Below are positions 12,226-24,359 of a DNA stretch of 64,000 nt, piece by piece. Source of the DNA: Neoconidiobolus thromboides FSU 785 (lineage: Eukaryota > Entomophthoromycota > Entomophthoromycetes > Entomophthorales > Neoconidiobolaceae); contig MU626322.1 in assembly GCA_025603075.1 (NCBI GenBank), forward strand, positions 1-64,000, read 5' to 3'. The notes beneath the pieces were generated by a model, which was given only the letters and a program-made list of their open reading frames with translations, ran no database searches and was not told the origin of the DNA. Positions within the stretch are counted from its first letter, which is position 1. Each line of letters starts with the position of its first letter. A program made the translations under genes and the position numbers.

Positions 12226-15200
12226 ATGTCCAATATATTTGTATGTGTACGATGTCGACCATTAAATACACGAGGTAACTTTTTTTCTTTTCCCTCCTTT
12301 TCTCCAACAAGCCTGATTTGTATTCCTAGAAAAAACCCGTGGCGCCATTGGCTTAATTCGAATGGAAGGTAATCAAACGATAATTGATCGGCCAGTATCC
12401 TCTAAAGAAGAAAAAAATCCGATAATAAAAGAAGAAAATCAACCCAAAACATTTGCATTTGATAGAAGTTATTGGTCAGCATCAACACCAAGCGATCCCA
12501 ATTATGCTTCTCAAAAAATGGTATTTAATGATATTGGTAAAAGTATGTTGGATCACGCGTTCAATGGTTATAATACTTGTATTTTTGCTTGTAAGTAAAT
12601 TTTTTGTTGAAGAGGATAATTTATTGATTCATTGATTTTTAGATGGTCAAACGGGTAGTGGTAAATCCTATTCGATGGTAATAAAAAACTTAATCGTATA
12701 AATCTCACTCAACTTATCAACTATGATATTAGGTAGGCTATGGCGAAGATAAAGGTATCATCCCCCTAACATGCATTGAATTATTTGACCGCATCAACTC
12801 GAATAGCGACATTAATCTATCTTTTAACGTCGAAGTCTCCTATATGGAAATTTATTGCGAACGTGTTAGGGATTTATTAAATCCAAAAAATAAAGGTAAT
12901 TTAAGAGTAAGAGAGCATCCAGCATTAGGTCCCTATGTAGAGGATTTGAGTAAGATGGTAGTTAAATCTTATAAAGATATTGAAGATTTAATGGATGAAG
13001 GTAATAAGGTAACATAATGAACTTTCGGTTTATGATGATAATTTTTAATAAATAAAATAAATTATAGGCTCGTACAGTTGCCTCGACTAATATGAATGCA
13101 ACGTCATCGAGATCCCATGCAGTTTTTACAATTATATTGACACAGGCGAGGTTTGATCCAGACGCTCAAATGGCTACAGAGAAAGTATCAAGGATTAGGT
13201 AAGTTAGTTTAAAATCCAATCATACTTCATTTATAAATCGGCTCAATATCTTTTATTTATAAATGTCAAAATTAACATAATATCCTTTTATTAGTTTAGT
13301 TGATTTAGCTGGTAGTGAAAGAGCAAATTCCACTGGAGCTAGTGGACAAAGATTGAAAGAAGGAGCAAACATTAACAAATCATTGACAACATTAGGTAAA
13401 GTTATATCTGCTTTAGCGGACCAAGCTGCTATGCCAATAAAAAAAGGAAAGAAAAAAGAAGATTTTTTTATTCCTTATAGGGATTCGGTGAGTATTACTA
13501 TATATATATTAAAAAGGCCTATATATCTTTAATTTAATAAATTACTAATTCAAGAACTATTAGGTATTGACCTGGTTACTTAAAGACTCTCTCGGTGGAA
13601 ATTCAAAAACCATCATGTTAGCAGCTATTTCACCAGCTGATTATGAAGAAACTTTATCAACATTGAGATACGCTGATCGTGCTAAAAGAATCGTCAATAA
13701 AGCTGTGGTTAATGAAGATCCAAATGCTAAAGTTATTAGAGAGCTGAAACAAGAATTAGATTTATTAAGATCAAGATTAGCAGTTTATAATCCTGAAGAA
13801 GCGTATTCGAGTACTGGAGGGGGGGTTGCAGGAGGGAATGTTGGAGCGAAAGCTGGTCTTATTATGAAGCCAGATGGTACCACCCAAACAGCAGCAGAGA
13901 TTAAAGATCAATTAGAAGTTAGTGAAAAATTAATGAAAGAATTAAATCAAACATGGGAAGAAAAATTAATCCAAACACAATCAATACAAGCAGATCGTGA
14001 AAAAGCATTAGAAGAATTAGGTATAACAATTGAAAAAAATGATGTTGGTGTTCATTCACCAAAAAGAACCCCTCATTTAGTGAATTTAAATGAAGATCCA
14101 TTGATGTCAGAATGTTTGATTTATAGTTTGAAATTAGGTATTACTAAAGTTGGATTAATGGAATCAGAAGAAGAAAGAGATGTAGAAATTAAATTAAGTG
14201 GTACAAGTATATTACCTAATCATTGTTATTTTGAAAATATAAATTCAACAGTGACAATTTATCCTACTAAAGGTAGTATGACTTTAGTCAACGGTAGGCA
14301 AGTTACTGAACCTAAAAGATTGAGATCAGGATATCGAGTTATATTGGGAGATAACCATGTTTTTAGGTTCAATAATCCAGAAGAAGTCAGAAGAGAAAGA
14401 ACAAAGACGAGATTATCAGTTAGTGTAACTAATGGGGATTTGGGGGAATATTCAGAAGCCAGTTCTCAATCTCCAATGGAAAGACCAGATTCTAGAGCAT
14501 CTACCATAACAAGTGATGTAATTGATTGGAATTATGCCTGGAGAGAAGTCAATGGGAACACAACAGAAAGTGTATTAAGTGATAATAGTTTAGAAAATAA
14601 CTTATCATATAGGCATTCAAGAAAACCAACGAATAGTTCATTTGAATATCGACCACCCAGTTCTTCTACAAGATCTCCAGAAACAGCTGAGTTGGAAATG
14701 AAGTTAAAACAAAATCAACTTGAAATGGAACGTCAATTAATTGAACAAAGGAAACAATACGAAGAAACATTTAAAAAGTTAGTTGAATCTAAAATTGAAG
14801 GAAATATAATAGTACCTAGAATTTATACAGAAAAAGAAAAAACATTAATTAATAAGTTTCTTAATAATTTAAAGAAAAGAACGTTTGTTACTATGGCAGA
14901 AACTATACTAATGAATGCTATTACATTGAAAGAAGCGAATATAATTGCGAAGGAATTAAAAAAGAATGTTAGTTATCAATTTATAGTTATTAATGAATTA
15001 TCAACAATAAACTGTCATTCATTTTGGGAAGATAAATCTCAATTAGAAGAATTAGATAGTAATGAAGATGATATGTTATTAAGCAATAAAACACCTTTTA
15101 TTGCAATCCAATTAATTGATAGAAATAATCAAATGAGTTATATTTGGTCAATTGATAAATTAAAACAAAAATTGATTCGAATGAGAAATTTATATAATTT

Positions 15201-17328
15201 AATGGACAGGCCATTATACCATCAACATTTTAATCTCCAGGATCCATTCGTGGAGAGCTTAGTAACGAAGTATAGCTTAATTGGTTTAGCATATGTTAAT
15301 CTAGCAAATTTGATGTATAATTTAAAGCAAACATTTAACACTCCTATTATTAATCATTTGGATGGTAAAGTTTATGGGGAATTTAAAGTTACAATTAATC
15401 CTTTAGCAATTGTTAATAATAATAATAATAACAATAATAATAATAATGTACTAAGTGTTGGAGATCAATTAATATTTGAAATTATAATGGAAGAATTAAA
15501 TAATATTAGTGAAGACTTATATACACAAGTACATGTACAATTTCGATTATCTTCTTTTAATACAATAATACCATATTCAATAAGTGATCAATTATTTGCT
15601 ACAGATCCAATAAGTAATTTCAATAATAAAACAATGCAAATCCAATATCGACATACAATAACAATTAATATAACTAATGAATTTATTAACAATATACAAT
15701 TACAACCAATGAAATTTGAAATATATGGTAAACCTAGTTTAATTACAATTAATAAATGGGACCATATTAATCAACAACAGAATGAAATTGATCCCAATCA
15801 ACAAATAAATTTAATTGGTGCTCCTAATGGATTCAATCCTAAAATAAAAGAAAGGAGACCTGAAGATGAATTAATATTAAAAGAGACTCATGATTTATTG
15901 GCAAAAATTCAAATATCTGAATTAAATCCAAATGGGCAATATGTAAATGCTGAAATACAAGCTACAAATCCTACAGATAATGGTGTATTTTTATTAAGAC
16001 AAGGGTTACAAAGAAGAATCTTAATATCATTACAACATAATTCAGGAAAACAATTTCAAATTGATAAAATTATTAAAATAGTTATAGGTAGAATAAGATT
16101 AGTAGATAACAAAGGAAGATTTACTCATGATAATTTAAAAAGTCAGTCAGATATAATTGAATTAAATTTAATATTAAATACAATTAAAGAAGAGATATCT
16201 CAAGATGGATTAAATAAATATGAATTTCAAGTAAATTGGGATTCTTCATTACATAACTCAATTCATTTAAATAAAAATACAATAGCTAATCAAAGAGTTG
16301 TATTAACTTTAAACTGGCAGTTAATGTCAAATAAAGTACAAGATCCACTAACTTTTACCATTGATTTACCACTTATAATTACTTCAAGGACATCTTCTGT
16401 ATCAAAATCATTATTTTCATTTATGACTAATTCAACACGATTATTAAGTAATATCTCTCAATTATATCAACTTATTCTTACTCCTAAAATGATACGCAAA
16501 AGGACTGAATTATGGAAATTAGATACAGCTACCTCTTATGTTAGAGGGGAAGAATATTTAGGCAATTGGAAACCTAGAGGAGTAGAATTGATATTAGAAA
16601 ACAGGAAAATACAGTTTAACATAAGGAAGAGAGTAGAGTTACAAATGTTAAGGCAAGCAAATGAATTAAGGAGGTTACAAAATGGGGGAATGGAGCTAGT
16701 AATGCCAAAGATTGATAATCCAGTACAATTAAATATGATTAACAATTGGTGGTTAGGGATGATTAATAAAAAAGAAGAGATAGAAGGGATGGAGGAAGAT
16801 ATTAAAGAGGAACCAGAGAGTAAAGTGGAAAATGGGGAGGGGGGTATAATAGGGAGTAATAAAGCAGAAAAAGTTAAAAAAGATAATGTGTCAATAAGTT
16901 CTGATAAAACAGCAAACTCAATGACTAGTGAGAATAAAAATCTAGACATCCTTAATTCGCAGAAGGTTCCTGACCAGCCTGTTAAAATGATGGGAGAACT
17001 TAAACTTATCCCTAAGAGTACCACTATTACACGAAAAGGATACCTATTAACACCAATTGATCTAACACTATGGGAAAGACGATGGATAGTTATAAAAAGA
17101 CCATTTATGTACTTATATAAAGATAGTTATGAATTAGAAGAATTATTGGTGTTTGATTTAACTTCCACTAGAGTAGATTACAATAAAGATTTGGAAAAGT
17201 TAGTTGGAAGAGAAGGTGTGTTTGCATTGTATACTAAAAATAATTCATATATGTTTCAAGCAGAAGGGGAGGGAGAGTTAATGAAATGGTTGAAATGTAT
17301 TGATCAATGGTATCAAGGGGAAGAGTAA
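12226..17328 (+). CDS. Kinesin-3 motor (Unc104/KIF1 type)
   Basis: Seven exons (12226-12274, 12330-12590, 12643-12677, 12733-13008, 13068-13198, 13295-13487, 13564-17328) give 1569 aa. The start [14 protein letters not shown] is the usual first strand of a kinesin head. The N-terminal motor (about 1-365) has the P-loop GQTGSGKS (105-112), switch I SSRSH (220-224) and switch II DLAGSE (254-259). An FHA domain follows (about 495-593, with [15 protein letters not shown]), then a long middle region and a C-terminal PH domain (about 1472-1567, with [10 protein letters not shown] and the terminal helix [11 protein letters not shown]). This order is that of plus-end-directed Unc104/KIF1A-like motors that carry membrane cargo along microtubules, with the PH domain binding phosphoinositides. 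A run of Asn codons interrupts the middle region at about 932-944. Confidence 0.95.
15412..15449 (+). repeat. AAT/AAC trinucleotide repeat in the kinesin coding region
   Basis: A run of AAT and AAC codons encoding 11 to 12 asparagines between the FHA and PH domains. In frame, so length changes would only alter a linker. Confidence 0.85.
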
Positions 17329-17838
17329 AGTGAAGGTAACAAGGAGGGTAGAGAGAGGGAAAGTGTGGATGAGGATAGTAGCGGACATGGAAAAACATTT
17401 TTAATTGATGGATTTTTTTAGTAATAAAATAGTTTGGTTTTTTTGTACACAAAATTTCAAACTGTAACTAAGATATTTATGATGATTTAAAGTTAGAATA
17501 TTAAATGATAAGAGAATTAATAAATTCAAATAAGTTATAACTTTACGAATTTAACAATTAATACAAAATGTTATATTATATTTATTTTAATAGAAGTTAA
17601 ATTTTACAAATGAAAAAGGTTTGGTTTAAAAAGAAATTCTAGAGATCAAATTGTTTAGTTAAAATTAAAATTAATATTACATAATTGTAAAACAATATAC
17701 CAATGTAATTTATTATATTTTGATATAAATATTGCCTTATTTAATAATAATTATGAATAATAAAGGATAAGATTAAGAGATAGAAATATAAGCATCACCA
17801 AAAGCCTTTCTACTATAAAGTATAGATTTATTTAATGC
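17329..17838. other. Convergent intergenic region
   Basis: About 510 bp between the stop codons of the kinesin (+) and the secreted-protein gene (-). It should hold both 3' ends. I see no gene in it. Confidence 0.5.
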
Positions 17839-18150
17839 TTAACTCTTACTTTGATGCTGATCCAAATACCCTTTCATTTTTTCTAATACTTCATTCGCAG
17901 TGATACCCCTATTATTATCTTTGTTTCCGTTATCTCCATTACTAGTTTGAGAACTTGTTTCTTTTTGTTTAGAAGTCAATTTATTTCTTAAACTAAAAAA
18001 ATTTCGTTTGATATTATAAATAAATTCTCGTACATGAATCGATTTTCTTTGTAACTGGTGAGTTGAAACATTATTAGTATTAGGGGTATTAGTGGCGAAT
18101 ACACTGGAGGTCAAAACAAATGTAGCTGCAATTAAGTCAATAAATTTCAT
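17839..18150 (-). CDS. Small secreted basic protein
   Basis: The open frame extends to an ATG at 18249, but I prefer the ATG at 18150. It gives 103 aa opening with a clean signal peptide (MKFIDLIAATFVLTSSVFA). The upstream extension adds a second hydrophobic block that would place the signal internally. The mature part is polar and has no Cys. It has a basic middle (IHVREFIYNIKRNFFSLRNK), a Ser/Asn/Gly-rich linker and a short C-terminal helix (EVLEKMKGYLDQHQ). I recognise no family. A secreted or vacuolar location is inferred from the signal only. Confidence 0.5.
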   Translation of the reverse strand: MKFIDLIAATFVLTSSVFATNTPNTNNVSTHQLQRKSIHVREFIYNIKRNFFSLRNKLTSKQKETSSQTSNGDNGNKDNNRGITANEVLEKMKGYLDQHQSKS

Positions 18151-18249
18151 GCTATAAAGTAAGTAGATTGTAAAGAAGTAAAATAAATTGAATAGTATAA
18201 AGTGGATTTTTGCTACTAATTTCTCTTTTCTCCCTTTCCTTAAAATCAC

Positions 18250-21200
18250 GGAGTAATTAATTAATTTAATTAAACAAATTCAATCCCATTACTATATTTG
18301 GTAATTTAGTTAAAAAATTCAATCTCATTGAATAATTTTGGTTATTTAGAGTTAGTTGATTTAAAAAGTTGTTAAATTCGAATAATAAAACTCTGAATGA
18401 AAAGAAATAGAAGAGAAAAGGGAAAGAGGATATTAAAAGGATTAAGATATTGAAATTGATAAACTAAAAAGACAGATGGACTATGAGCATTTGCTAATGC
18501 TGCTACTTTGAAAATTTAAAACAAAATTGGATTTTCAATTTATGTTAAGCAATGGCTTAGATGCTGCTAAATATTTATACTATAGTTTTATTAAAATTTT
18601 CTATTATTCTGAAGATTAATAATTATACAGTATTATAATTTTTATATATAATTTAAAATAATACTTTATTTTATTTTTTTATAATATTTTTTTAGATTAG
18701 TTTTAGTGCATTGAATCAAAAAAAGATACTTAGCATTAATTTTAATAATCATAATATTTTCTTAGAATTAAAAAAATAACTTTAATTTTAATTTTTTGAC
18801 TTTAAAATAAATTAAAATAAGATCAAAAAAAAACTAATAAATTGAATCTTTATAATAAATTGAATCTTTATAATAAATTTAATAATTATATAAATCAAAA
18901 AAGTCATCATATAATAATAAATTTGGATAATAAAGATTCTTATTTTTTTAAACTTTAATTAAATGTTTTTCTAAATTTTAAACTACTTAAAAATAGATCA
19001 AAATTAAAATTATAAATACCTATTTTAAGTTCAGCTATTAAATGTAATATAATGTAATTTCTTAAGCCAGTACTTTTTTTGAATTACTCTATAATAATAG
19101 CTATAAAAGTTATTAAAGAACTTCTCTACTTTAAAACTACTTTTTTCAATTATTAGCTATTAAATTTTCAATGAATATTAGTTCAATTAACTAACTCAAC
19201 CCAATTCATTAGTATTTATAAAAAATAGGCATTTTTATGATATAAGACATAAGTCAATATAAAATATTATAAGAGTAAATACTATGATGATTTTATTCAA
19301 CAAATAAACACATTGTATTTTGTTAATAGTTTTTATTATTAGGAATAGTGGGCTTGTCTTGAACAAATATTAAGCATAGTAACTCAATTACAACAAAAAA
19401 CAGCTTATATAACTACTTAATTGTAAGTGAGTTTTTATAAAAAATTATGTTTAGAAATGCATGTAAAACTTCTGTATAATATAATATCAAATAAAAATAG
19501 ATGTATAAGCTATGAAGACTTTTGAACTATTATTTTGATTTATAATTAGCTTTAATTATTAAAGCTTACGATTATTAACAAAAAATATTATATATTTTTA
19601 TCATTTATACTAAATAGCCTAAATCAATTTAAATATATTATAATTAAATACTTTATTTTGAATATAATTAATAATAAAAATGATAAAAGGTTTAAAACTT
19701 AGATTTTAATATTCCATTTATTTTTTCAAGTAAACTAAAATTATAATACTCATTAATCTAAGATTAAAAGTACTGATATTAAATCAATTTATTGATTTAG
19801 TAACTTTTATACTACGTTTTTGGATATATATATATATATTTAGTAGATAAATAAAAATAATAAACGGTATATTAAAAGTACACAGCATATTGATGATTTA
19901 AGATTATCATACAATTAATCAAATATAAGGTTTAATTTGTATTAATATAGCTAAAGCCTCTTAGAATAATATAAAATCAATAGTTAGGAAGGTAATTTTA
20001 AAAACCTTAAAGTGTCATGCGACACAACTGATAATAATATTAAGGTTCAGAATATTGAAACAAAATTACTATTTTTAACTTGTTTTTTAATTTTACATTA
20101 TTATAAAAAAGCCGAAATTACTAGTGTAAATAAACCTTATGGTAAAAGGGCTAGTACTTTTTATTAGCCTAATTTCAGATATACAATATAGTTGGATAAA
20201 ATTTCTACTGTATTTTTATAATGCATTGATGTTTTTGATAACAATAATTCTTATTTAATAAAATAGTTATCAGATAATAAAATAAATGCCTATATTAGTA
20301 TATTAATATATTACAAAAGATTCCTTAATAAGCGAAATTCGCAATTATAAAATTGGAAATTTACATGATTAAAGTTTGGATTTATATAGATGATAAAATC
20401 CTAAGCTTTCAATGGTGTTATATTAAATTTTTTAATTTAACTATTCAATTATCTTCGCTTTTTTAGTAAAATAATAACTAGTAGAAGACGAAAATCAAGT
20501 TGATTTTGCTTAATTAAAGATGATTTCACGAAAACAACTATTTTTTTATTAAATCAACTAATTTTATAAATTTAGTCATATTGTGTAGATTTAATAATTG
20601 CAAAATGTTGGACTTGGAAATTCGTATTCAAAGCGAATTTCTATATTTATATTGTCTAGAAAAATAATAACGCAACTAGGAATAGAATTTGAAATTTAAG
20701 CTCATTCATTCTTAAAAAATACTTGAATTAGCTTTTACTAATACTTGAAAATCCACTACGTATTACAGGTCTTATATATCTAATTCCTGCAAAAAAAAAC
20801 TCCCTTACTAATTCTAAAGATTAAGTTACCTAGAATATACATTTCTTTTCTTCTTTTATGCGATGAGCCTAATTGAAACTTTTTAGTATCACATATAGAA
20901 ACTTTTTAATATTTCAATTTTATAAAATATCGCTCCTTCCTATTTTTATTAAATTCCAATAGTGCTTCTGAGATTAAATTATGGCTTAGAGATATTATAC
21001 TGGTTTTTTTTTAAAACAAATAAATTTAAAAACTTCACAAATTGTAGTAGACATCTTATATATATTTACTGCTTTATATCAAAGTTTTTGTTATTGACTT
21101 AGGTTATGATATAATATAACATATCATTTTTCTACAATAAAGGCTACGATTAACTTTAAATAATTCAAACCTTGGTAATTGAAAATTTAAATGGAGTTAG

Positions 21201-23472
21201 TTCGGAGAAAATATTAGCTTTTTACTATTTTTATAAAGGATAGTAATGGGTGGAAAATACGTCTTAATTAATAAAGTGTAAAAAAGGTTAAAGTCATTGT
21301 TATTATATTCTCGCTCTTTCGAGCTTCAAACTAGGTTCATAGGCATATTTATGTAAATTAAAAAATGCTACATAAAAGAAATAGAGCAATATATTGATAT
21401 TAAGTGGAATTAATATAAGATTTCTAAAAGTTATTATCTTTAAGTTTAATAAATAATTACTTATATTAATCAGTTTGATTTTTATGAAAATTATTAATTC
21501 TAAAGGCGGGTTATTGTTAATAATACCTAAACTCCATATTAAAATCAAACGTTTTTATGAAACTACTTTTTGAACGTTTATGTTACCCAACTTTTTTAAT
21601 AGTAATAGGTCTTGAGATTCTCTTCTATTCTCTTCTATTCTCATAAAGGTACCAAGAACTCAAATAAAATAACAATTCATTCTACATTAGTGGTATGATT
21701 GATGTAAAAAAGCGTAAGTTATAAAAGTTTTATCTTAAGCTGCTACTAGTTATTTGCTTTATTTTTAGAGCTGGTGTTTAATTTAACTATTTTCGTAACA
21801 TACTAAATTTGTCGATACCAACAGTTATTAAAGCTCAATTGTATAATATTTAACTGCTTATTGAAGAATAAAACTTCAGCTATAAATGCTATTAAAGCTT
21901 AAGGATTAGGCTTTAAAAAAAATAAGCAAACAAATAATAGCCGAAGAAATTTTATGAGGAATTCCATAATTGAATTTTAAAAGATATAATCTTAAAATCA
22001 AAGTCAAAATCTCACATTGTAAATCTAGACAAAGTTTTTTTTAACAATGGTTTTATTATTAAAATGTATTAATTCGCTATGTATAACTATAAAATAATAT
22101 TTGAACTAACTCAATTTAGTTTATTTTTCCTAGCGAGATAGGTATTATTAATAATAAGCTATGGTACAAAATCTAGAATTAATCTAGATAGTAAGCGTAG
22201 ACCTTCAATCTAAATATTATAAAAAAATATAAAAGAACTTTTATAATAAATTAACTCTAATTTACTTTTATAGTTACTTCTTAATGTTATTTTACTTGTA
22301 CTTTCTATTTTTATTCTTTTAACATTATTTATTTCCCCGCATACTAACTATTTAGTCAATTACTATTTAGCCTAAATACTAAATCTTTGGTTATGTCTAG
22401 ACTTTTACTATATGCTGATCACTATATTGATACTTTGAAAGCTTTATTAATAAATAGTCTCGACCCTTGGCTTTTAGGCTAATCTCAAATTAATAGTCTT
22501 TAAATATTATTTTTCTGATTAAAAACTAGGTTTTATTATTCGGTCTAGACGTTATTTTTTTATTAAATCTATTGATGTATTAGACATCAATGTTTATTCA
22601 TAATTTGGTTTATTAACAATAGTAACTTAGTATTACATATCCTTAAAAAATACTCTAATAAACTATGTCTTAGTAATTTAATTAAAAAATGAACAAATAA
22701 TACTAATACATAGCTTATGGCGTAGTTTTAATTAATAATTTAATAGTTTACAGTTTTCTTTGCTGTATATTGTTTGATTTACAAAACTAAAGTTATCTAA
22801 ACAATAATTTGAGAGTGAATTCATTAATAAGTTATAATTTACATAAATTCCGACTTTCTATTAGATTTACCTTATTATTATAATTTATATTATCTTACAT
22901 CCATACAACTATTAATTAGTTGATATTTAATTTACAATTTTTAAATTGGTTTTGTTTGATTTTTGAACTTTTGTACTCGGAATTCTCTTTGTTTTACAAT
23001 TGAGTCACTTTAGATGTTGATATCAAATAGCAATTTAATAAATAGAATTCTATATTTGATAATATTTTTGAAAATTACAAATTTTATTACTTTAGTTCTA
23101 TTTAAACACTATAACACATACTCTACGATAGAAAAATACAACTTATTTCATTCTCAATCTATTCCCTTAAGTTGATTTTAAGGAGTTTGTAGAACAAATT
23201 TCTACTTTAGAATCCTTGATTTATAATGATTTTTCTTGGAAAAAAACTTAAATTAAATTTGTATTTAACATGTTTTAAGAAAATGAGGGATAGAAGAATG
23301 AATGATATTTTAATCTCACATTTAAGTTAGTTATCTAGATATTCGAACTAAACTTAAACAATAAAATAATAATACAAAAGTATAAAATTTGAATTACAGA
23401 AAAGTTACATTTATTTAATAGATAACAAGAGATAAATAAAGAATATGAACAATAATGATAGGAGAGAAGGGA
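18250..23472. other. AT-rich gene desert
   Basis: About 5.2 kb with no gene I can support. ORFs are short and low-complexity. It contains small tandem duplications (TTGAATCTTTATAATAAA twice near 18842-18880; ATTCTCTTCT units at 21614-21648) and a TA run near 19824. No copy of the MITE or LTR families is recognisable here, unlike most other gene-free tracts in the window. Confidence 0.55.
21614..21648. repeat. Short tandem repeat
   Basis: About three head-to-tail copies of a 10-bp unit ATTCTCTTCT. Confidence 0.7.
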
Positions 23473-24294
23473 TTAGTTAAAGGTTAGATTCATAAGGGAT
23501 AAACCTAATTCTCGATTCATCATGAGATCTAACTCTCTTTCATTATTAAAGAAGGAATTCATTATACAGGTCAAATTTTCTAACTCTTTAGCAATAATAT
23601 CAGTAGAATACAAGTTAATATACTCCTCCTGGAGATGAGGTAAATTTTTGGTGGTGACAATAAACAAACAGTTTAACAAAAATTTAAAGGAGGTAGTATA
23701 CATTGGGCTAGTTAAAAACATGATAAATCGGTTATAATCAATTAAAAGGTTTTGATCATGTAAGAAATAAAAATAGTTTAAAACAATATTCACTTGGGAT
23801 GGAGTTAAGCAAACAATAGTACCATTATTATATAATCTTTGAATATAATTCGAGATTTCTTTTCCATCACCATTTAACAATGGAGTTATCATTTCACTGC
23901 TTGGAGTAACCGAACTTGATAACCCTGAGCCGAGATCAACCTGGAAACTGCTTGGAGGAGAAGGCAAACTAAGGTGCAAATATTGTGATTTATTTTGCTC
24001 TACTTTAAATTGTTGTTCACCAATATTAATCAAGGAAGGTTTTTTTGGTTTAGGACCACGTTTGAAAGATGGAGCTTCATAGGTACAAAGTTTATTACGA
24101 GAATTACAAAGCTGGCAAGCATTTCCTTCCGCAAGACAACGAGTCTTTCTCTTTCTACATTCATCGCAAGCTCGACTTATTCTTCTTGCAATTGTTCGAT
24201 AACCAATGTTATTTGGGTCATTGGAAACTTTATTCATTTCTTGATCTAAATTGTTTTGGGCTTCGACTTTAAAGCAATAAATCTTTGATTTCAT
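23473..24294 (-). CDS. Zn2Cys6 (Gal4-type) transcription factor, short
   Basis: Single-exon ORF of 273 aa from ATG 24294. A binuclear zinc cluster lies at about residues 40-70: RACDECRKRKTRC then LAEGNACQLCNSRNKLC, with spacing C-X2-C-X6-C-X6-C-X2-C-X6-C. It is followed by a basic linker (SFKRGPKPKKPS). Such proteins bind CGG-containing promoter sites in the nucleus. The rest contains a Ser/Pro-rich segment (LPSPPSSF) and a helical region (about 150-270), but only the beginning of what would be a middle-homology region, so it is shorter than typical family members. A TATAAAAG box lies about 60 bp upstream. I see no frameshift, so it may be a genuine short regulator rather than a truncation. 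Confidence 0.85.
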   Translation of the reverse strand: MKSKIYCFKVEAQNNLDQEMNKVSNDPNNIGYRTIARRISRACDECRKRKTRCLAEGNACQLCNSRNKLCTYEAPSFKRGPKPKKPSLINIGEQQFKVEQNKSQYLHLSLPSPPSSFQVDLGSGLSSSVTPSSEMITPLLNGDGKEISNYIQRLYNNGTIVCLTPSQVNIVLNYFYFLHDQNLLIDYNRFIMFLTSPMYTTSFKFLLNCLFIVTTKNLPHLQEEYINLYSTDIIAKELENLTCIMNSFFNNERELDLMMNRELGLSLMNLTFN

Positions 24295-24351
24295 ATTGAA
24301 GTAAATTAAAAAGATTGTAGAATTTATCGATAATTAATAAAATTTGTGTTT

Positions 24352-24359
24352 CTTTTATA
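24352..24359 (-). promoter_or_regulatory. TATA box of the Zn2Cys6 gene
   Basis: TATAAAAG on the minus strand, about 60 bp before ATG 24294. Confidence 0.5.

Noticed and set aside
16536-17024. 162-codon minus-strand ORF
   Set aside because: Antisense shadow of the kinesin coding region.
18151-18249. Longer N-terminus for the secreted protein (start at 18249)
   Set aside because: It would bury the clean signal peptide behind another hydrophobic block. The downstream ATG is more plausible.
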